Below, in pieces: positions 10,195 through 19,339 of a DNA stretch of 64,000 nt (positions are counted from its first letter, which is position 1; each line of letters starts with the position of its first letter). The position numbers and the translations under genes are program-made. Location: the NCBI GenBank assembly GCA_026994225.1, contig JALWRI010000005.1, positions 1 through 64,000 of the forward strand, written 5' to 3'. This DNA comes from Gammaproteobacteria bacterium. Its GTDB lineage: Bacteria > Pseudomonadota > Gammaproteobacteria > GRL18. Below the pieces are notes generated by a model. That model made no database searches. It saw only the letters and a list, made by a program, of their open reading frames with translations, and was not told where the DNA came from.

Positions 10195-10995
10195 ATGGAA
10201 CCTATGCTTAATATTGCCATCCGTGCAGCTCGTAACGCAGGTAATATTATTCTGCGTTACACTAACCGTGTTGATACCCTTAGTATATCAAAAAAAGCAC
10301 AAAATGATTTTGTCAGCGAAGTAGATAAAAAAGCCGAAGACAGTATTATTAATACCATCTTACAGGCCTACCCTGATCATCATATTATGGCAGAAGAAAG
10401 TGGTACCAAGGATAATAGTAATAGTATCTATCAATGGATTATCGATCCACTCGATGGCACTACTAATTTTTTACATGGCTTTCCTCAGTATGCGGTATCT
10501 ATTGCTATCACCGAAAAAGGTAAACTCTATCAAGCCGTCGTCTATGATCCGCTACGGGATGAATTATTTACTGCTAGTCGTGGTAGTGGTGCAATGTTAA
10601 ATAATCGCCGTTTACGAGTGAGTAATCATCATGGTTTAAGCGGAGCATTATTGGGTACGGGCTTCCCCTTTAAACAACAAGAAGATTTAGATACTTATTT
10701 AAGCATGTTTCGAGCTGTCTTTCCTATGACTGCAGGTATTCGTCGTCCTGGCTCTGCTGCCCTGGATTTAGCCTATCTTGCAGCAGGACGGTTAGATGGT
10801 TTTTGGGAAATAGGTTTAAATGCCTGGGATATGGCAGCAGGGATATTATTAATACAAGAAGCAGGCGGGATGGTCAGTGATTTTTCAGGTACACAAAATT
10901 ATTTACATACCGGCAATCTCATTGCTGGTAATCCTAAAGTATTTAATGAGTTGCTAAAAATTCTCACTCCGCATATCCCTGCACACTTACAATAA
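10195..10995 (+). CDS. suhB: Inositol-1-monophosphatase / SuhB
   Basis: A Mg-dependent phosphatase of the IMPase family that also works as an RNA polymerase-associated factor in rRNA transcription in E. coli. Metal-site motifs are AEESG (residues 66-70), IIDPLDGTTNFLHGFP (Asp84, Asp87) and NAWDMAAGILLIQEAGG. Length is 266 residues. A GGAG ribosome site precedes the ATG. It is divergent from trmJ and followed 8 bases later by the transglutaminase gene. Confidence 0.95.
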   Translation: MEPMLNIAIRAARNAGNIILRYTNRVDTLSISKKAQNDFVSEVDKKAEDSIINTILQAYPDHHIMAEESGTKDNSNSIYQWIIDPLDGTTNFLHGFPQYAVSIAITEKGKLYQAVVYDPLRDELFTASRGSGAMLNNRRLRVSNHHGLSGALLGTGFPFKQQEDLDTYLSMFRAVFPMTAGIRRPGSAALDLAYLAAGRLDGFWEIGLNAWDMAAGILLIQEAGGMVSDFSGTQNYLHTGNLIAGNPKVFNELLKILTPHIPAHLQ

Positions 10996-11003
10996 CTATA
11001 TGG

Positions 11004-12977
11004 TTGAACACATTGATTCGTATTTTTATTCCTTTGCTTGTTATTGCAGCGTTATTACCGTATTACGCTTTTTTACCTGTTGCCATCGTATTAACAAGTG
11101 TAGCTTTTATAACATTATATATCGTATTACAATACCTGACATTTTCTCCATTACATAAGGCTATTTTACTGATCTTTGTGTTATTTTCCTGGTACTTATT
11201 ATTCCAATATTATGGTATACATTTTACCCGACAATGGGGAATTGCCTTACTTACATTAATGTTAAGCCTTAAATTTCTGGAAATAAAAGCGCAGAGGGAT
11301 CAGGCAGTTATTATCTTTTTATCTTGTTTTTTAATTGGCACACAATTTTTATTTAAACAAGATATTTTTACTAGCATCTATGCCTGCATACTTACTTTAA
11401 TCAGTCTTTATTTACTTTTAAATTTACAACGCCAAAACCAGGCATTGAGCGTATTTTCTTGGCAACAAAGTAAAACTATTTTACTGCATCTTGTATTACC
11501 CGCCATTCCTTTAACACTTGTCCTTTTTTTGTTTTTTCCTCGTATTCCTGGGGCATTATGGACACTCCCTACAGAGCAACAAACTCGTACAGGTTTATCA
11601 GATAGTATCTTTCCTGGAGAAATCAGTGAGTTAGTAAAAAATAACGATATTGCCTTTCGGATTAACTTTCATGGAGATACGCTCCCTACTAAACAACAAT
11701 TATATTGGCGTGGTCCGGTCATGAGTATTACTGATGGCTTTGAATGGAAAGTACCCACAGTACAACATCAATATCACCATTACCAAAAACTTTATACGCC
11801 TCAAGGAACACCCATAGACTATACTATCACGCTTGAAGCTACCCAAAAAAAATGGCTCTTTAGTCTGGAAATGCCCACACAATTACCACTAAATAGTTAT
11901 CTTACTGCTGATTTACAATTACGACATAAACATGCTATTACGCAGGTTAAACAATATACTATGCGTTCTTATCCTCAATATACTACACGTTTACTGACTG
12001 CTAAAGAACGACAACATAACCTTATGTTACCCCCCAATAGTGCCTATCAAGCTCGACAACTTGGGCGAAAATGGCGGCGACAATTATCCAGCGATAAAAA
12101 AATTATTCAAACTGCTTTAGCATATTTTACCAAAGAAAAATTCTACTATACTTTACGCCCTAATATTATGGAAAAAGATCCCATTGATGAATTTTTATTT
12201 ACCTACCGACGAGGATTTTGTAGTCATTATGCAAGTAGCTTTGTTATTTTAATGCGAGCTGCCCATATTCCCGCTCGTATGGTGACAGGTTATCAAGGTA
12301 TTGAATATAATCCCATTGGTAAATACTATCTAGTAAGACAGTCTAATGCCCATGCCTGGGCTGAAGTATGGTTAGAAAAACAAGGTTGGATACGTGTCGA
12401 TCCGACAGCGATGATCCCTCCTGATAGAATAGAAGCAGATGTACTGGAAAATTTAGAGCAACTGAATTTTAGCCAACTTGCTATACCTCAAAATATGCTC
12501 AATAGCATTATAAAAAGTAACTTTTGGCAAACCTTACGACAACAGAGTGATTATTTGCACTATCTTTGGAATAATTGGTTGCTTGGATATGATAATAAAC
12601 AACAGTTACAATTATTAACTCAATTAGGTCTGCAGCCTGATTGGAAAAATTTAATTCTACTACTTGTGGGTAGTGTTACAGCTATTTTTCTCTTTGCTAT
12701 TTTCCTTCTTTATTATCAGCAACGTAAGCAACTTGATCCTCTAGTCGTTGCATACCAACAACTTAAAGTAAAATTAGTAAAAGCGGGCATATCCTGCCCT
12801 GACAATAAAGGCACAACCTTTATCGCTCAACAGATACAAAAGCAGTTACCGCATCTCTATCCACAAATTAATTCATTATTACAATGTTATGTACAATTAC
12901 GTTATCAATCCGTAAGCCAAACAACATCACGTATTAAAGCATTTTCTCAACAAGTACAAGCCTTAACAATACGCTAA
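11004..12977 (+). CDS. TgpA-like membrane transglutaminase (DUF3488/transglutaminase core)
   Basis: A 657-residue membrane protein. About six hydrophobic segments span residues 5-180. A periplasmic transglutaminase-like domain follows with a Cys406-His450-Asp466 triad in GFCSHYASSF, NAHAWAEVW and IRVDPTA. One more membrane helix lies near residues 548-570, and a soluble tail ends the protein. This is the architecture of Pseudomonas TgpA, whose substrate is not firmly known. The start is a TTG (11004); the ATG at 11000 is in another frame. It probably shares the suhB transcript. Confidence 0.85.
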   Translation: MNTLIRIFIPLLVIAALLPYYAFLPVAIVLTSVAFITLYIVLQYLTFSPLHKAILLIFVLFSWYLLFQYYGIHFTRQWGIALLTLMLSLKFLEIKAQRDQAVIIFLSCFLIGTQFLFKQDIFTSIYACILTLISLYLLLNLQRQNQALSVFSWQQSKTILLHLVLPAIPLTLVLFLFFPRIPGALWTLPTEQQTRTGLSDSIFPGEISELVKNNDIAFRINFHGDTLPTKQQLYWRGPVMSITDGFEWKVPTVQHQYHHYQKLYTPQGTPIDYTITLEATQKKWLFSLEMPTQLPLNSYLTADLQLRHKHAITQVKQYTMRSYPQYTTRLLTAKERQHNLMLPPNSAYQARQLGRKWRRQLSSDKKIIQTALAYFTKEKFYYTLRPNIMEKDPIDEFLFTYRRGFCSHYASSFVILMRAAHIPARMVTGYQGIEYNPIGKYYLVRQSNAHAWAEVWLEKQGWIRVDPTAMIPPDRIEADVLENLEQLNFSQLAIPQNMLNSIIKSNFWQTLRQQSDYLHYLWNNWLLGYDNKQQLQLLTQLGLQPDWKNLILLLVGSVTAIFLFAIFLLYYQQRKQLDPLVVAYQQLKVKLVKAGISCPDNKGTTFIAQQIQKQLPHLYPQINSLLQCYVQLRYQSVSQTTSRIKAFSQQVQALTIR

Positions 12978-12983
12978 TTGTTA

Positions 12984-13643
12984 CTATTTTGCGTCCTCTA
13001 TATGAGTTAGTAACCATTTGCGTAAATCCAGCACTTCTTCCTGACAAAGATGATGTCCTATTGGATAATTATGCCAATTTATTTTATAACCTAAGGTATT
13101 AATCCGTTCTTTAGAAAGCAATCCTAATGCGTGGGGTACGATATCATCCAGGGTACCATGTGCCATAAAGATAGGAAGGGTGTTTTTTGCCTGATAATCT
13201 TGTTCTGTACGTTCTGCCATAAGTGGCAAATAAGTAGACAGTGCAATAATCCCTGCTACGGGACAATGTCCGGTTAATCCTGTATGCAAAGCCATTGCAC
13301 CGCCTTGAGAAAAACCTCCTAAAAAGATGTGATCCATTGCAATAGGCTCTTGCATTAACAACTGTTCAAGTTCTTTTTGCATACCTACGATACGCTCTGT
13401 ATCTTCCACCCCCGATAACTTATCCCAATATAAAATATCATACCAAGCAGGCATCACATACCCTTTATTTATCGTTACAGGAATATTTGGTGCTTGAGGA
13501 AATACATACCGAATACCTAATCTATCAGGTAGTGCTAATTCAGTAACCAACGTTTCAAACTGAGACCCATCAGCCCCTAGACCATGTAATAAGAAAAGGC
13601 TATATCTGTGCGTTTGTTTTGGTTCTATAATATACGTATCCAT
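12984..13643 (-). CDS. Alpha/beta-hydrolase carboxylesterase (phospholipase/carboxylesterase family)
   Basis: A 219-residue cytosolic serine hydrolase of the EstB/acyl-protein-thioesterase-like family. The nucleophile elbow is GFSQGGAM (Ser112). The acid is in GTLDDIVPH (Asp166 or Asp167) and the histidine in IGHHLCQEE (His197 or His198). The oxyanion region is LFLLHGLGADGSQF. No signal peptide is visible. It starts 2 bases after cyaY, so the two are probably co-transcribed. The natural substrate is unknown. Confidence 0.88.
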   Translation of the reverse strand: MDTYIIEPKQTHRYSLFLLHGLGADGSQFETLVTELALPDRLGIRYVFPQAPNIPVTINKGYVMPAWYDILYWDKLSGVEDTERIVGMQKELEQLLMQEPIAMDHIFLGGFSQGGAMALHTGLTGHCPVAGIIALSTYLPLMAERTEQDYQAKNTLPIFMAHGTLDDIVPHALGLLSKERINTLGYKINWHNYPIGHHLCQEEVLDLRKWLLTHIEDAK

Positions 13644-13645
13644 AG

Positions 13646-13987
13646 CTATTCACATAATGGAGGAGTTAATTGGATTTTAGTACCGGCTTGTTCTGAACAA
13701 AATTGCTGTAAGTCATCCCATAATGGGATTTTCGTTTGGGTATTTAACCACTGTTTACCCTCATATTCATAATGATACCCCCCTGATTTAGCAGCAACCC
13801 ATAACTGTTGGTTTGCCGTTTGCCTATTAATAATAATTTGTGTAGCATTATCAAAATACAAAGTTAAAATTCCCCCTACTGTATCATAATCAATCTCCGC
13901 AGCACCTTCATCATTACTGATATCGAGCATTTCTTCAAGGCATGATAAAGTCTTATCCACAAGAGTATTAAATTTGGATTCTTGCAT
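13646..13987 (-). CDS. cyaY: Bacterial frataxin CyaY
   Basis: A 113-residue frataxin homologue that binds iron and IscS and tunes Fe-S assembly. It shows the acidic first helix (DKTLSCLEEMLDISNDEGA) and the sheet motifs GGILTLYF, IIINRQ and QQLWVAAKSGGYHYEY. In Pseudomonas cyaY is divergent from lppL/lptM-lysA. Here that neighbourhood is kept but interrupted by the two-component genes and a long non-coding stretch. Confidence 0.94.
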   Translation of the reverse strand: MQESKFNTLVDKTLSCLEEMLDISNDEGAAEIDYDTVGGILTLYFDNATQIIINRQTANQQLWVAAKSGGYHYEYEGKQWLNTQTKIPLWDDLQQFCSEQAGTKIQLTPPLCE

Positions 13988-14041
13988 ATTGGCTTCCTAT
14001 TTATATCAAAAACAAGAAGTATATCAATTTATTATCTTTTT

Positions 14042-14074
14042 GAATAAGAAAAGGCACTTCAAAAGAAGTGCCTT
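14042..14074 (-). terminator. Strong intrinsic terminator, leftward
   Basis: Perfect 10-bp stem AAGGCACTTC / GAAGTGCCTT (14051-14060 and 14065-14074) with a 4-base loop. On the minus strand it is followed by a T-rich tail TTCTTATT. It could end the response regulator transcript after about 350 bases, or end a separate small RNA. Confidence 0.75.
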
Positions 14075-14123
14075 AATTACCTTAAAACATAACCAAAGTA
14101 ATATTTGGTATGGCTAAAGTATC

Positions 14124-14145
14124 TATCGATCATCCTAGATCGATA
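14124..14145. repeat. Perfect 8-bp hairpin
   Basis: TATCGATC (14124-14131), a 6-base loop, then GATCGATA (14138-14145). There is no U-run on either side, so it is not an obvious terminator. It could be structure within an untranslated RNA or a protein-binding palindrome. Confidence 0.5.
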
Positions 14146-14382
14146 ATATTAACGGAGGGGGACCCAGTTAATTCATAAATTCGTTATACTACAATAAAGC
14201 ATAGTTCATGCCAATAAATACAAAATACTGGGAAATAGGGAAAATAATCCCATTTACGGCTTTTTATTCCATCACTAATAGCTAAAAAAGATATCTACCA
14301 TCATATCCACTCATAATAGGTTTTTTATTTACGTTCTTTACTCTCTCTTATGTATAGATAAACTGCAATTTGCATCATATAA

Positions 14383-14399
14383 TATTGCATATTGCAATA
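14383..14399. repeat. Palindrome TATTGCA-TAT-TGCAATA
   Basis: Perfect 7-bp inverted repeat with a 3-base spacer. A second TGCAA-like palindrome (TGCAATTTGCA) lies about 10 bases to the left. Both sit just beyond the 3' end of the response regulator gene. They resemble operator half-sites, but no regulator was identified. Confidence 0.4.
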
Positions 14400-14420
14400 C
14401 TACTACATTAATTATAACCA

Positions 14421-15761
14421 TTAATAATTTTTTAATTTACGCCACAGGGTGGTTTTATTAATATTTAATAGCTTTGCGGTCTTTTCTTTACTACCTTTAA
14501 AATGCTCTAATACCTTTAAAATATAACGCTTTTCCAATTCTAATAAACTCGGTAAATCTTCATCCAAACATTGTTCTATTACTGTTGCCTCCTTTTCTAT
14601 ATTAATCCCAATCGCTTGTATTTTAGGTGTATTAGCTAACGCAACACTCCGTTCAACCACATTACGCAATTCCCTAATATTTCCTGGCCAATGATAATGT
14701 TGTAATAATTGCATGGATTCTTCATCAAATCCCTCTACTTCCCGTTTATATTTTTCCACAAAACGTTCAATAAAATGATGAATTAATAAGGGTATATCTT
14801 CCTTTCGTTCTCGTAACGCAGGCAAATGTAAAGAAATAATATTTAAGCGATGATATAAATCTTCTCTGAATATTCCCTCCTTTATCATTTTCTTGAGGGA
14901 ACGATTAGTGGCAGTAATAAATCGAATATCAACATCGATCAGCTTGACCCCCCCAACTCGCATAATTTGGTTTTCTTGTGTTACACGCAATAATTTCATC
15001 TGCATTGCGTCAGAAATATTACCTATTTCATCTAAAAAAACAGTCCCCCCTGTGGCCGTTTCTAATAATCCTTTTTTTGTTTTCACTGCTCCGGTAAAAG
15101 CCCCTTTTTCATATCCGAATAATTCACTTTCTAATAAATTACTGGTTAATGCCCCACAATCTATCACTATAAAAGGGCTACCTGAAAAATGACTAAAATT
15201 GTGAATAGCTTGTGCTGCTAATTCTTTCCCTGTTCCAGATTCTCCTTCAATCATTACATTACAACGAATATCGGCAATACGTTGGATAATATCCATAATT
15301 TTTTGCATAGCATTACTAATACCAATAAAGGTCGTTTGTTGGCTAGTTTGTTGATATTCTAATTGTTGTTTTAATACTTTGTTTTCTTCTTTAATTCTAC
15401 TAACATCTAATGCCTTCTCAACAATATATTGTAATTCTTCCATATCAAAGGGCTTTTTCAAAAAATCCATAGCACCTAAACGAAAGGCCTCAATCGCATT
15501 ATCAACATTAGAATAAGCGGTAATAATAATAACCGGAGTATCTGATTGAATTGCATGGATTCTTTCTAATACTTGTGTACCCGTAATATGCGGCATTAGC
15601 ATATCCGTAATAACCAAATCAACCGAATGAGTTTGAAAGTACGTCATCGCTTCTAATGGATCTTGATAAACAATACAGGTATATTGTTCACTATCTAAAA
15701 AGCGTTGTATTAAACGTCCTGATTTAGGATCATCATCAATAATAAGAATTCGTTGCGTCAT
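14421..15761 (-). CDS. Sigma-54-dependent response regulator (NtrC family)
   Basis: A 446-residue three-domain regulator. The receiver has phospho-acceptor Asp53 (LVITDMLMP) and KKPF near residue 102. The AAA+ domain has Walker A GESGTGKE (about residues 173-180), the sigma-54 contact loop GAFTGA (220-225) and GGTVFLDEIG. A Fis-type helix-turn-helix lies at the C-terminus (KTAKLLNINKTTLWRKLKN). Its start overlaps the end of the upstream kinase gene by 26 bases, so the two form a matched pair. Targets are unknown; no -24/-12 promoter was confirmed nearby. Confidence 0.92.
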   Translation of the reverse strand: MTQRILIIDDDPKSGRLIQRFLDSEQYTCIVYQDPLEAMTYFQTHSVDLVITDMLMPHITGTQVLERIHAIQSDTPVIIITAYSNVDNAIEAFRLGAMDFLKKPFDMEELQYIVEKALDVSRIKEENKVLKQQLEYQQTSQQTTFIGISNAMQKIMDIIQRIADIRCNVMIEGESGTGKELAAQAIHNFSHFSGSPFIVIDCGALTSNLLESELFGYEKGAFTGAVKTKKGLLETATGGTVFLDEIGNISDAMQMKLLRVTQENQIMRVGGVKLIDVDIRFITATNRSLKKMIKEGIFREDLYHRLNIISLHLPALRERKEDIPLLIHHFIERFVEKYKREVEGFDEESMQLLQHYHWPGNIRELRNVVERSVALANTPKIQAIGINIEKEATVIEQCLDEDLPSLLELEKRYILKVLEHFKGSKEKTAKLLNINKTTLWRKLKNY

Positions 15762-17088
15762 TTTTATTTATATCTATTATAGGTAAACATATTGTTGCTA
15801 TCACACCTTGCTTTTGTTGTCGATTCTCAATACTTAACTCCCCGTGATGGTGTTGGATAATACCTAATGCAATAGATAACCCTAATCCTGTACCACTTCC
15901 TATTTCTTTAGTAGTAAAAAAAGGATCAAAAATTTTATCCATAATTTTTTCATCAATCCTTTCCCCCTCATCAATAACTTGAATAATCACATTATCTTCT
16001 AAAGCGGTTACTCTTATATCTATTGTTGCATTAGCAGGACTAACATAAATGGCATTTAATAATATATTTATCAATGCTTGTTTCAATTTACCTATATGTC
16101 CTTTTATCAGTACTTGTATCGCTTTTTCAAACTGATAGTTTAATACTATCCCTTTCTGTTTGCTTTCTTGTTTCACTAATTGCAAACTACTCTCTACCCA
16201 ATCTTTGACAATAATTCGAGAAAATCGGGTTTCAGGTATTTCACGGGCAAAATTTAACACTCCTTTAACTATTTCACTCGCTCGCAATGCTTCTTCTTGC
16301 ACAGAGTTAATATCCTCTAATAACTGTTCCATTTGACAAGGTTGATGCTGTATATTACGTTGCATTAATTTAGATAACGATAAAATATTATTCAAGGGAT
16401 TATTAATCTCATGCCCAATACCTGCTGCTACTTTCCCTAAACTTGCTAATTTATCAGTTTTCACCATCATCGCTTCAGCATTTTGACGTGCCTTATTGGA
16501 AATATGCAAATTATGCGAAATATTCCATTTTGCCACCAACGCTGAGGCAGCTTGTAAAATTTCTACCGGATCAAACGGTTTTTTAATAATTAAAAACTGT
16601 TCTACACGTCCTAAATTATTACATATATCCTGCCAGGAATAATCTGTATAGGCTGTACATATTACAATTTGTACATACTTATCAATATTCCAAATATTTT
16701 TGATCGTGGTTAAACCATCCCATCCTGGGGGCATACGCATATCGACAAAGGCTAAGGCATACGGATTACCATCTTGCATTGCCTGATGCACCATAGTAAT
16801 CCCTTCCTTTCCTTGATAGGCAGAATCCAGACTAAATGGCGTTTGCACACGTGTACATTTATCTTGTTTAATAATATCATTAAATAATACAGCTTCTAAA
16901 CGATCTAACTCTGTCGTTTGCTTGTTAGGTAATAGAATACGTCTAAAATCTCTATGAATATCTTTATTATCATCAATAATTAAAATATGACGATTTTCCT
17001 CTAGCTGCATTTGTATATTAAAATAGCTATCCATGCTGGTATTCAATTTAATCACATTCTCCTTTTTGAAAGTTTGGTTGCATACCAT
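15736..17088 (-). CDS. Soluble hybrid histidine kinase with N-terminal receiver
   Basis: A 450-residue protein with no membrane segment. A receiver domain comes first (IIDDN near residue 37, phospho-acceptor Asp116 in FVDMRMP, KKPF near 170), with an insertion of about 40 residues before the phospho site. It is followed by HisKA (His226 in GIGHEINNPLNN) and HATPase_c (N box near 330, GSGTGLGLS). The G1 box reads DEGERID where DxGxGI is usual. The start is uncertain: the ATG at 17088 has no ribosome site, while a GTG at 17055 follows AAGGAG. A receiver-first soluble kinase suggests input from another kinase or a cytosolic partner. Confidence 0.9.
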   Translation of the reverse strand: MVCNQTFKKENVIKLNTSMDSYFNIQMQLEENRHILIIDDNKDIHRDFRRILLPNKQTTELDRLEAVLFNDIIKQDKCTRVQTPFSLDSAYQGKEGITMVHQAMQDGNPYALAFVDMRMPPGWDGLTTIKNIWNIDKYVQIVICTAYTDYSWQDICNNLGRVEQFLIIKKPFDPVEILQAASALVAKWNISHNLHISNKARQNAEAMMVKTDKLASLGKVAAGIGHEINNPLNNILSLSKLMQRNIQHQPCQMEQLLEDINSVQEEALRASEIVKGVLNFAREIPETRFSRIIVKDWVESSLQLVKQESKQKGIVLNYQFEKAIQVLIKGHIGKLKQALINILLNAIYVSPANATIDIRVTALEDNVIIQVIDEGERIDEKIMDKIFDPFFTTKEIGSGTGLGLSIALGIIQHHHGELSIENRQQKQGVIATICLPIIDINKNDATNSYY

Positions 17089-17169
17089 TATACGCTATAA
17101 TAGTCGCCACCTTAATAATAATACCGTTTCCTTGCTATGGCATCATAATACATTATTTGACAACTTAAT

Positions 17170-17313
17170 ATGAAAAAATCACGATACTACTTTCAAATAT
17201 TCTCTTTTTTATCTATTCTACTCTTACTCAGTAGTTGTGGGCAAAAAGGTGATCTGTACCTACCTTCCTCCCATCATTTTGTTATTACTTTACTCATTTC
17301 CAAGGTTTTATAA
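17170..17313 (+). CDS. lptM: Small LPS-transport lipoprotein LptM (YifL)
   Basis: A 47-residue ORF starting at the ATG at 17170. It has a positively charged start, a hydrophobic segment and a lipobox LLSSC (Cys23), followed by GQKGDLYLP, the signature of the YifL/LptM/LppL family. LptM stabilises the LptDE LPS translocon in E. coli. Its stop codon directly abuts the lysA ATG, the classical lptM-lysA arrangement. The tail after the signature is short and hydrophobic. Confidence 0.88.
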   Translation: MKKSRYYFQIFSFLSILLLLSSCGQKGDLYLPSSHHFVITLLISKVL

Positions 17314-18573
17314 ATGACACCCGCTCTCACATATCAAGATCATCGCCTTTTTTTTGAAAATATTGCCTTAACAGATATAGCAGAAAAATATGCCACCCCT
17401 TGTTATATTTATTCTCGTAAGCATATTGAACAACAGTGGCAAACATTTAGTCATGCACTACAAGATTATCCACATTTAATTTGTTACGCTGTCAAGGCAA
17501 ATTCTAATCTTGCAATATTACATTTGCTGGCACAACTGGGAGCCGGCTTTGATATTGTCTCTGAAGGAGAATTAGAACGTGTTTTAGCCGCAGGAGGAAG
17601 CCCGGATAAAATTATTTTTTCTGGTGTAGGAAAAACAAAAAATGAAATTCAACGGGCATTAAAAGTAGGAATTTATTGTTTTAATATTGAATCAGAAAGT
17701 GAACTACAACGTATTAATGATATTGCACAACAACAAAATTGCCAAGCGCCCGTCTCCTTACGGGTTAACCCTGATGTAGATGCTAAAACTCATCCTTATA
17801 TTTCAACCGGATTAAAAGAAAATAAATTTGGTATTCCTATTGATACGGCAGAGGCATTATATCTACGTGCCAAAGATATGCCTGGTATCCAGTTATTAGG
17901 TATTGATTGCCATATTGGATCACAATTACTTGATATAACTCCTTTTACAGATGCCTTAAAACGGATCAATACCCTATTGCAACATTTACAAGATCAAGGT
18001 ATACACTTACATCATATTGATATGGGTGGGGGACTAGGTATTCCCTACCACAGTATGGATCAAGCCGTTAGTATTGATCAATATATGCAACAATTACTGC
18101 ACACACTAGAAAATAATCGTTATACCCTTATTTTTGAGCCTGGACGATTCATTGTTGGCAATGCAGGGATCTTATTGACCAAAGTAGAATATCTCAAACC
18201 GACTGATGAAAAAAATTTTGCTATTATTGATGCAGCGATGAATGATTTGCTCCGTCCTGCTTTATATCAATCTTTTCAAGATATTATTCCAGTACAACAA
18301 CATCTTGATATTGCTACACAAGAATACGATTTAGTCGGTCCTATTTGTGAAACTGGAGACTTTTTAGGAAAACAGCGGCAATTAGCATTAAAAGAAGGGG
18401 ATTTATTAGCTATCTGCTCTGCTGGAGCGTATGGTTTTAGTATGAGTTCTAATTATAACTCCAGACCTCGAGTAGCAGAAATACTCATTGATGGTGATAG
18501 CACTTATGTTATTCGTCAACGAGAAACTATTCAAGAATTATATGCCAATGAAAAAATACCTCATACACTTTAG
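17314..18573 (+). CDS. lysA: Diaminopimelate decarboxylase
   Basis: A PLP enzyme of fold type III that makes lysine from meso-diaminopimelate. PLP lysine is Lys61 in CYAVKANSN. Other motifs are SEGELERVLAAG, LRVNPDVDAKTHPYI, DCHIGSQL, DMGGGLGIPY, FEPGRFIVGNAG and GPICETGDFLG, the last with the Cys-Glu pair that contacts substrate. Length is 419 residues. It is translationally linked to lptM; dapF, which often follows, is absent here and cmoA comes next. Confidence 0.97.
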   Translation: MTPALTYQDHRLFFENIALTDIAEKYATPCYIYSRKHIEQQWQTFSHALQDYPHLICYAVKANSNLAILHLLAQLGAGFDIVSEGELERVLAAGGSPDKIIFSGVGKTKNEIQRALKVGIYCFNIESESELQRINDIAQQQNCQAPVSLRVNPDVDAKTHPYISTGLKENKFGIPIDTAEALYLRAKDMPGIQLLGIDCHIGSQLLDITPFTDALKRINTLLQHLQDQGIHLHHIDMGGGLGIPYHSMDQAVSIDQYMQQLLHTLENNRYTLIFEPGRFIVGNAGILLTKVEYLKPTDEKNFAIIDAAMNDLLRPALYQSFQDIIPVQQHLDIATQEYDLVGPICETGDFLGKQRQLALKEGDLLAICSAGAYGFSMSSNYNSRPRVAEILIDGDSTYVIRQRETIQELYANEKIPHTL

Positions 18574-18585
18574 TTAATATACACT

Positions 18586-19323
18586 ATGTCTGAAGATCGT
18601 ATCTACGCACGACCACAAAAAAGCATTCAAAATTTTCAGTTTGATGAAACAGTTACTGAAGTATTTGATGATATGATCCAACGCTCCGTACCTGCATATC
18701 AAACTATTATCACCATGATAGGAAGTTTTGCAGCACAATTTGTACAAAAAAATAGTCATTGTTATGATTTAGGCTGTTCTCTTGGTGCAGCAACACAAGC
18801 TATCTATCGACATATTAATGTCCCGAATTGCCATATTTTTGCAATTGATAATTCCACAGCGATGCTAACACAATGTAAAAAAAATCTTTCACATCTCAAA
18901 ACCAAGACAACTATTACTCTACATTATCAGTGCATGGATATTAATCAGGTAAATATTCATAATGCGTCTATGATTATATTGAATTTTACCCTACAATTTA
19001 TTCCTCTTGCACAACGTTCACTGTTATTAGAAAAAATATATCAAGGCTTGCTACCTGGAGGCGTGTTAATTTTATCTGAAAAAATTCAATTTAATTCTGC
19101 TACAAAAGAGCATTGGAACAGTGAAATGTATTACAATTTTAAAAAAGCACAAGGCTATAGTGAACTCGAAATTAGTCAAAAACGCACCGCCTTAGAAAGG
19201 GTACTCATTCCAGAAACTTTACACAATCACTACCAACGTTTACAGCAAGTGGGTTTTAGTAAAAAACAAATACATACCTGGTTGCAATGCCTTAACTTTA
19301 CTTCCTTACTTGCTATAAAATAA
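18586..19323 (+). CDS. cmoA: Carboxy-S-adenosyl-L-methionine synthase CmoA
   Basis: Makes carboxy-SAM from SAM and prephenate for the wobble uridine modification cmo5U. The Rossmann SAM motif is CYDLGCSLGAATQAI near residue 65, followed by IFAIDNSTAML. The FDETVTEVFDDMIQRSVPAY segment is typical of CmoA. Length is 245 residues. It lies 12 bases after lysA and directly before cmoB, its pathway partner. Confidence 0.95.
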   Translation: MSEDRIYARPQKSIQNFQFDETVTEVFDDMIQRSVPAYQTIITMIGSFAAQFVQKNSHCYDLGCSLGAATQAIYRHINVPNCHIFAIDNSTAMLTQCKKNLSHLKTKTTITLHYQCMDINQVNIHNASMIILNFTLQFIPLAQRSLLLEKIYQGLLPGGVLILSEKIQFNSATKEHWNSEMYYNFKKAQGYSELEISQKRTALERVLIPETLHNHYQRLQQVGFSKKQIHTWLQCLNFTSLLAIK

Positions 19324-19339
19324 CTCTTTTTTGATAGAC

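Larger units (their letters stand above)
13988..14420. other. 433-base stretch without a convincing gene, with several hairpins
   Basis: This gap separates cyaY from the response regulator gene, both on the minus strand. It holds no ORF that I could support. It does hold a strong terminator-like hairpin (14051-14074), a perfect 8-bp hairpin (14124-14145), a G-rich/C-rich patch flanked by TTAAC and GTTAA (14149-14171) and a short palindrome (14383-14399). A leftward small RNA ending at the terminator is possible but not demonstrated. Confidence 0.5.

Noticed and set aside
14206-14253. 15-codon minus-strand ORF MGLFSLFPSILYLLA
   Set aside because: No ribosome site and no neighbour context; too short to support.
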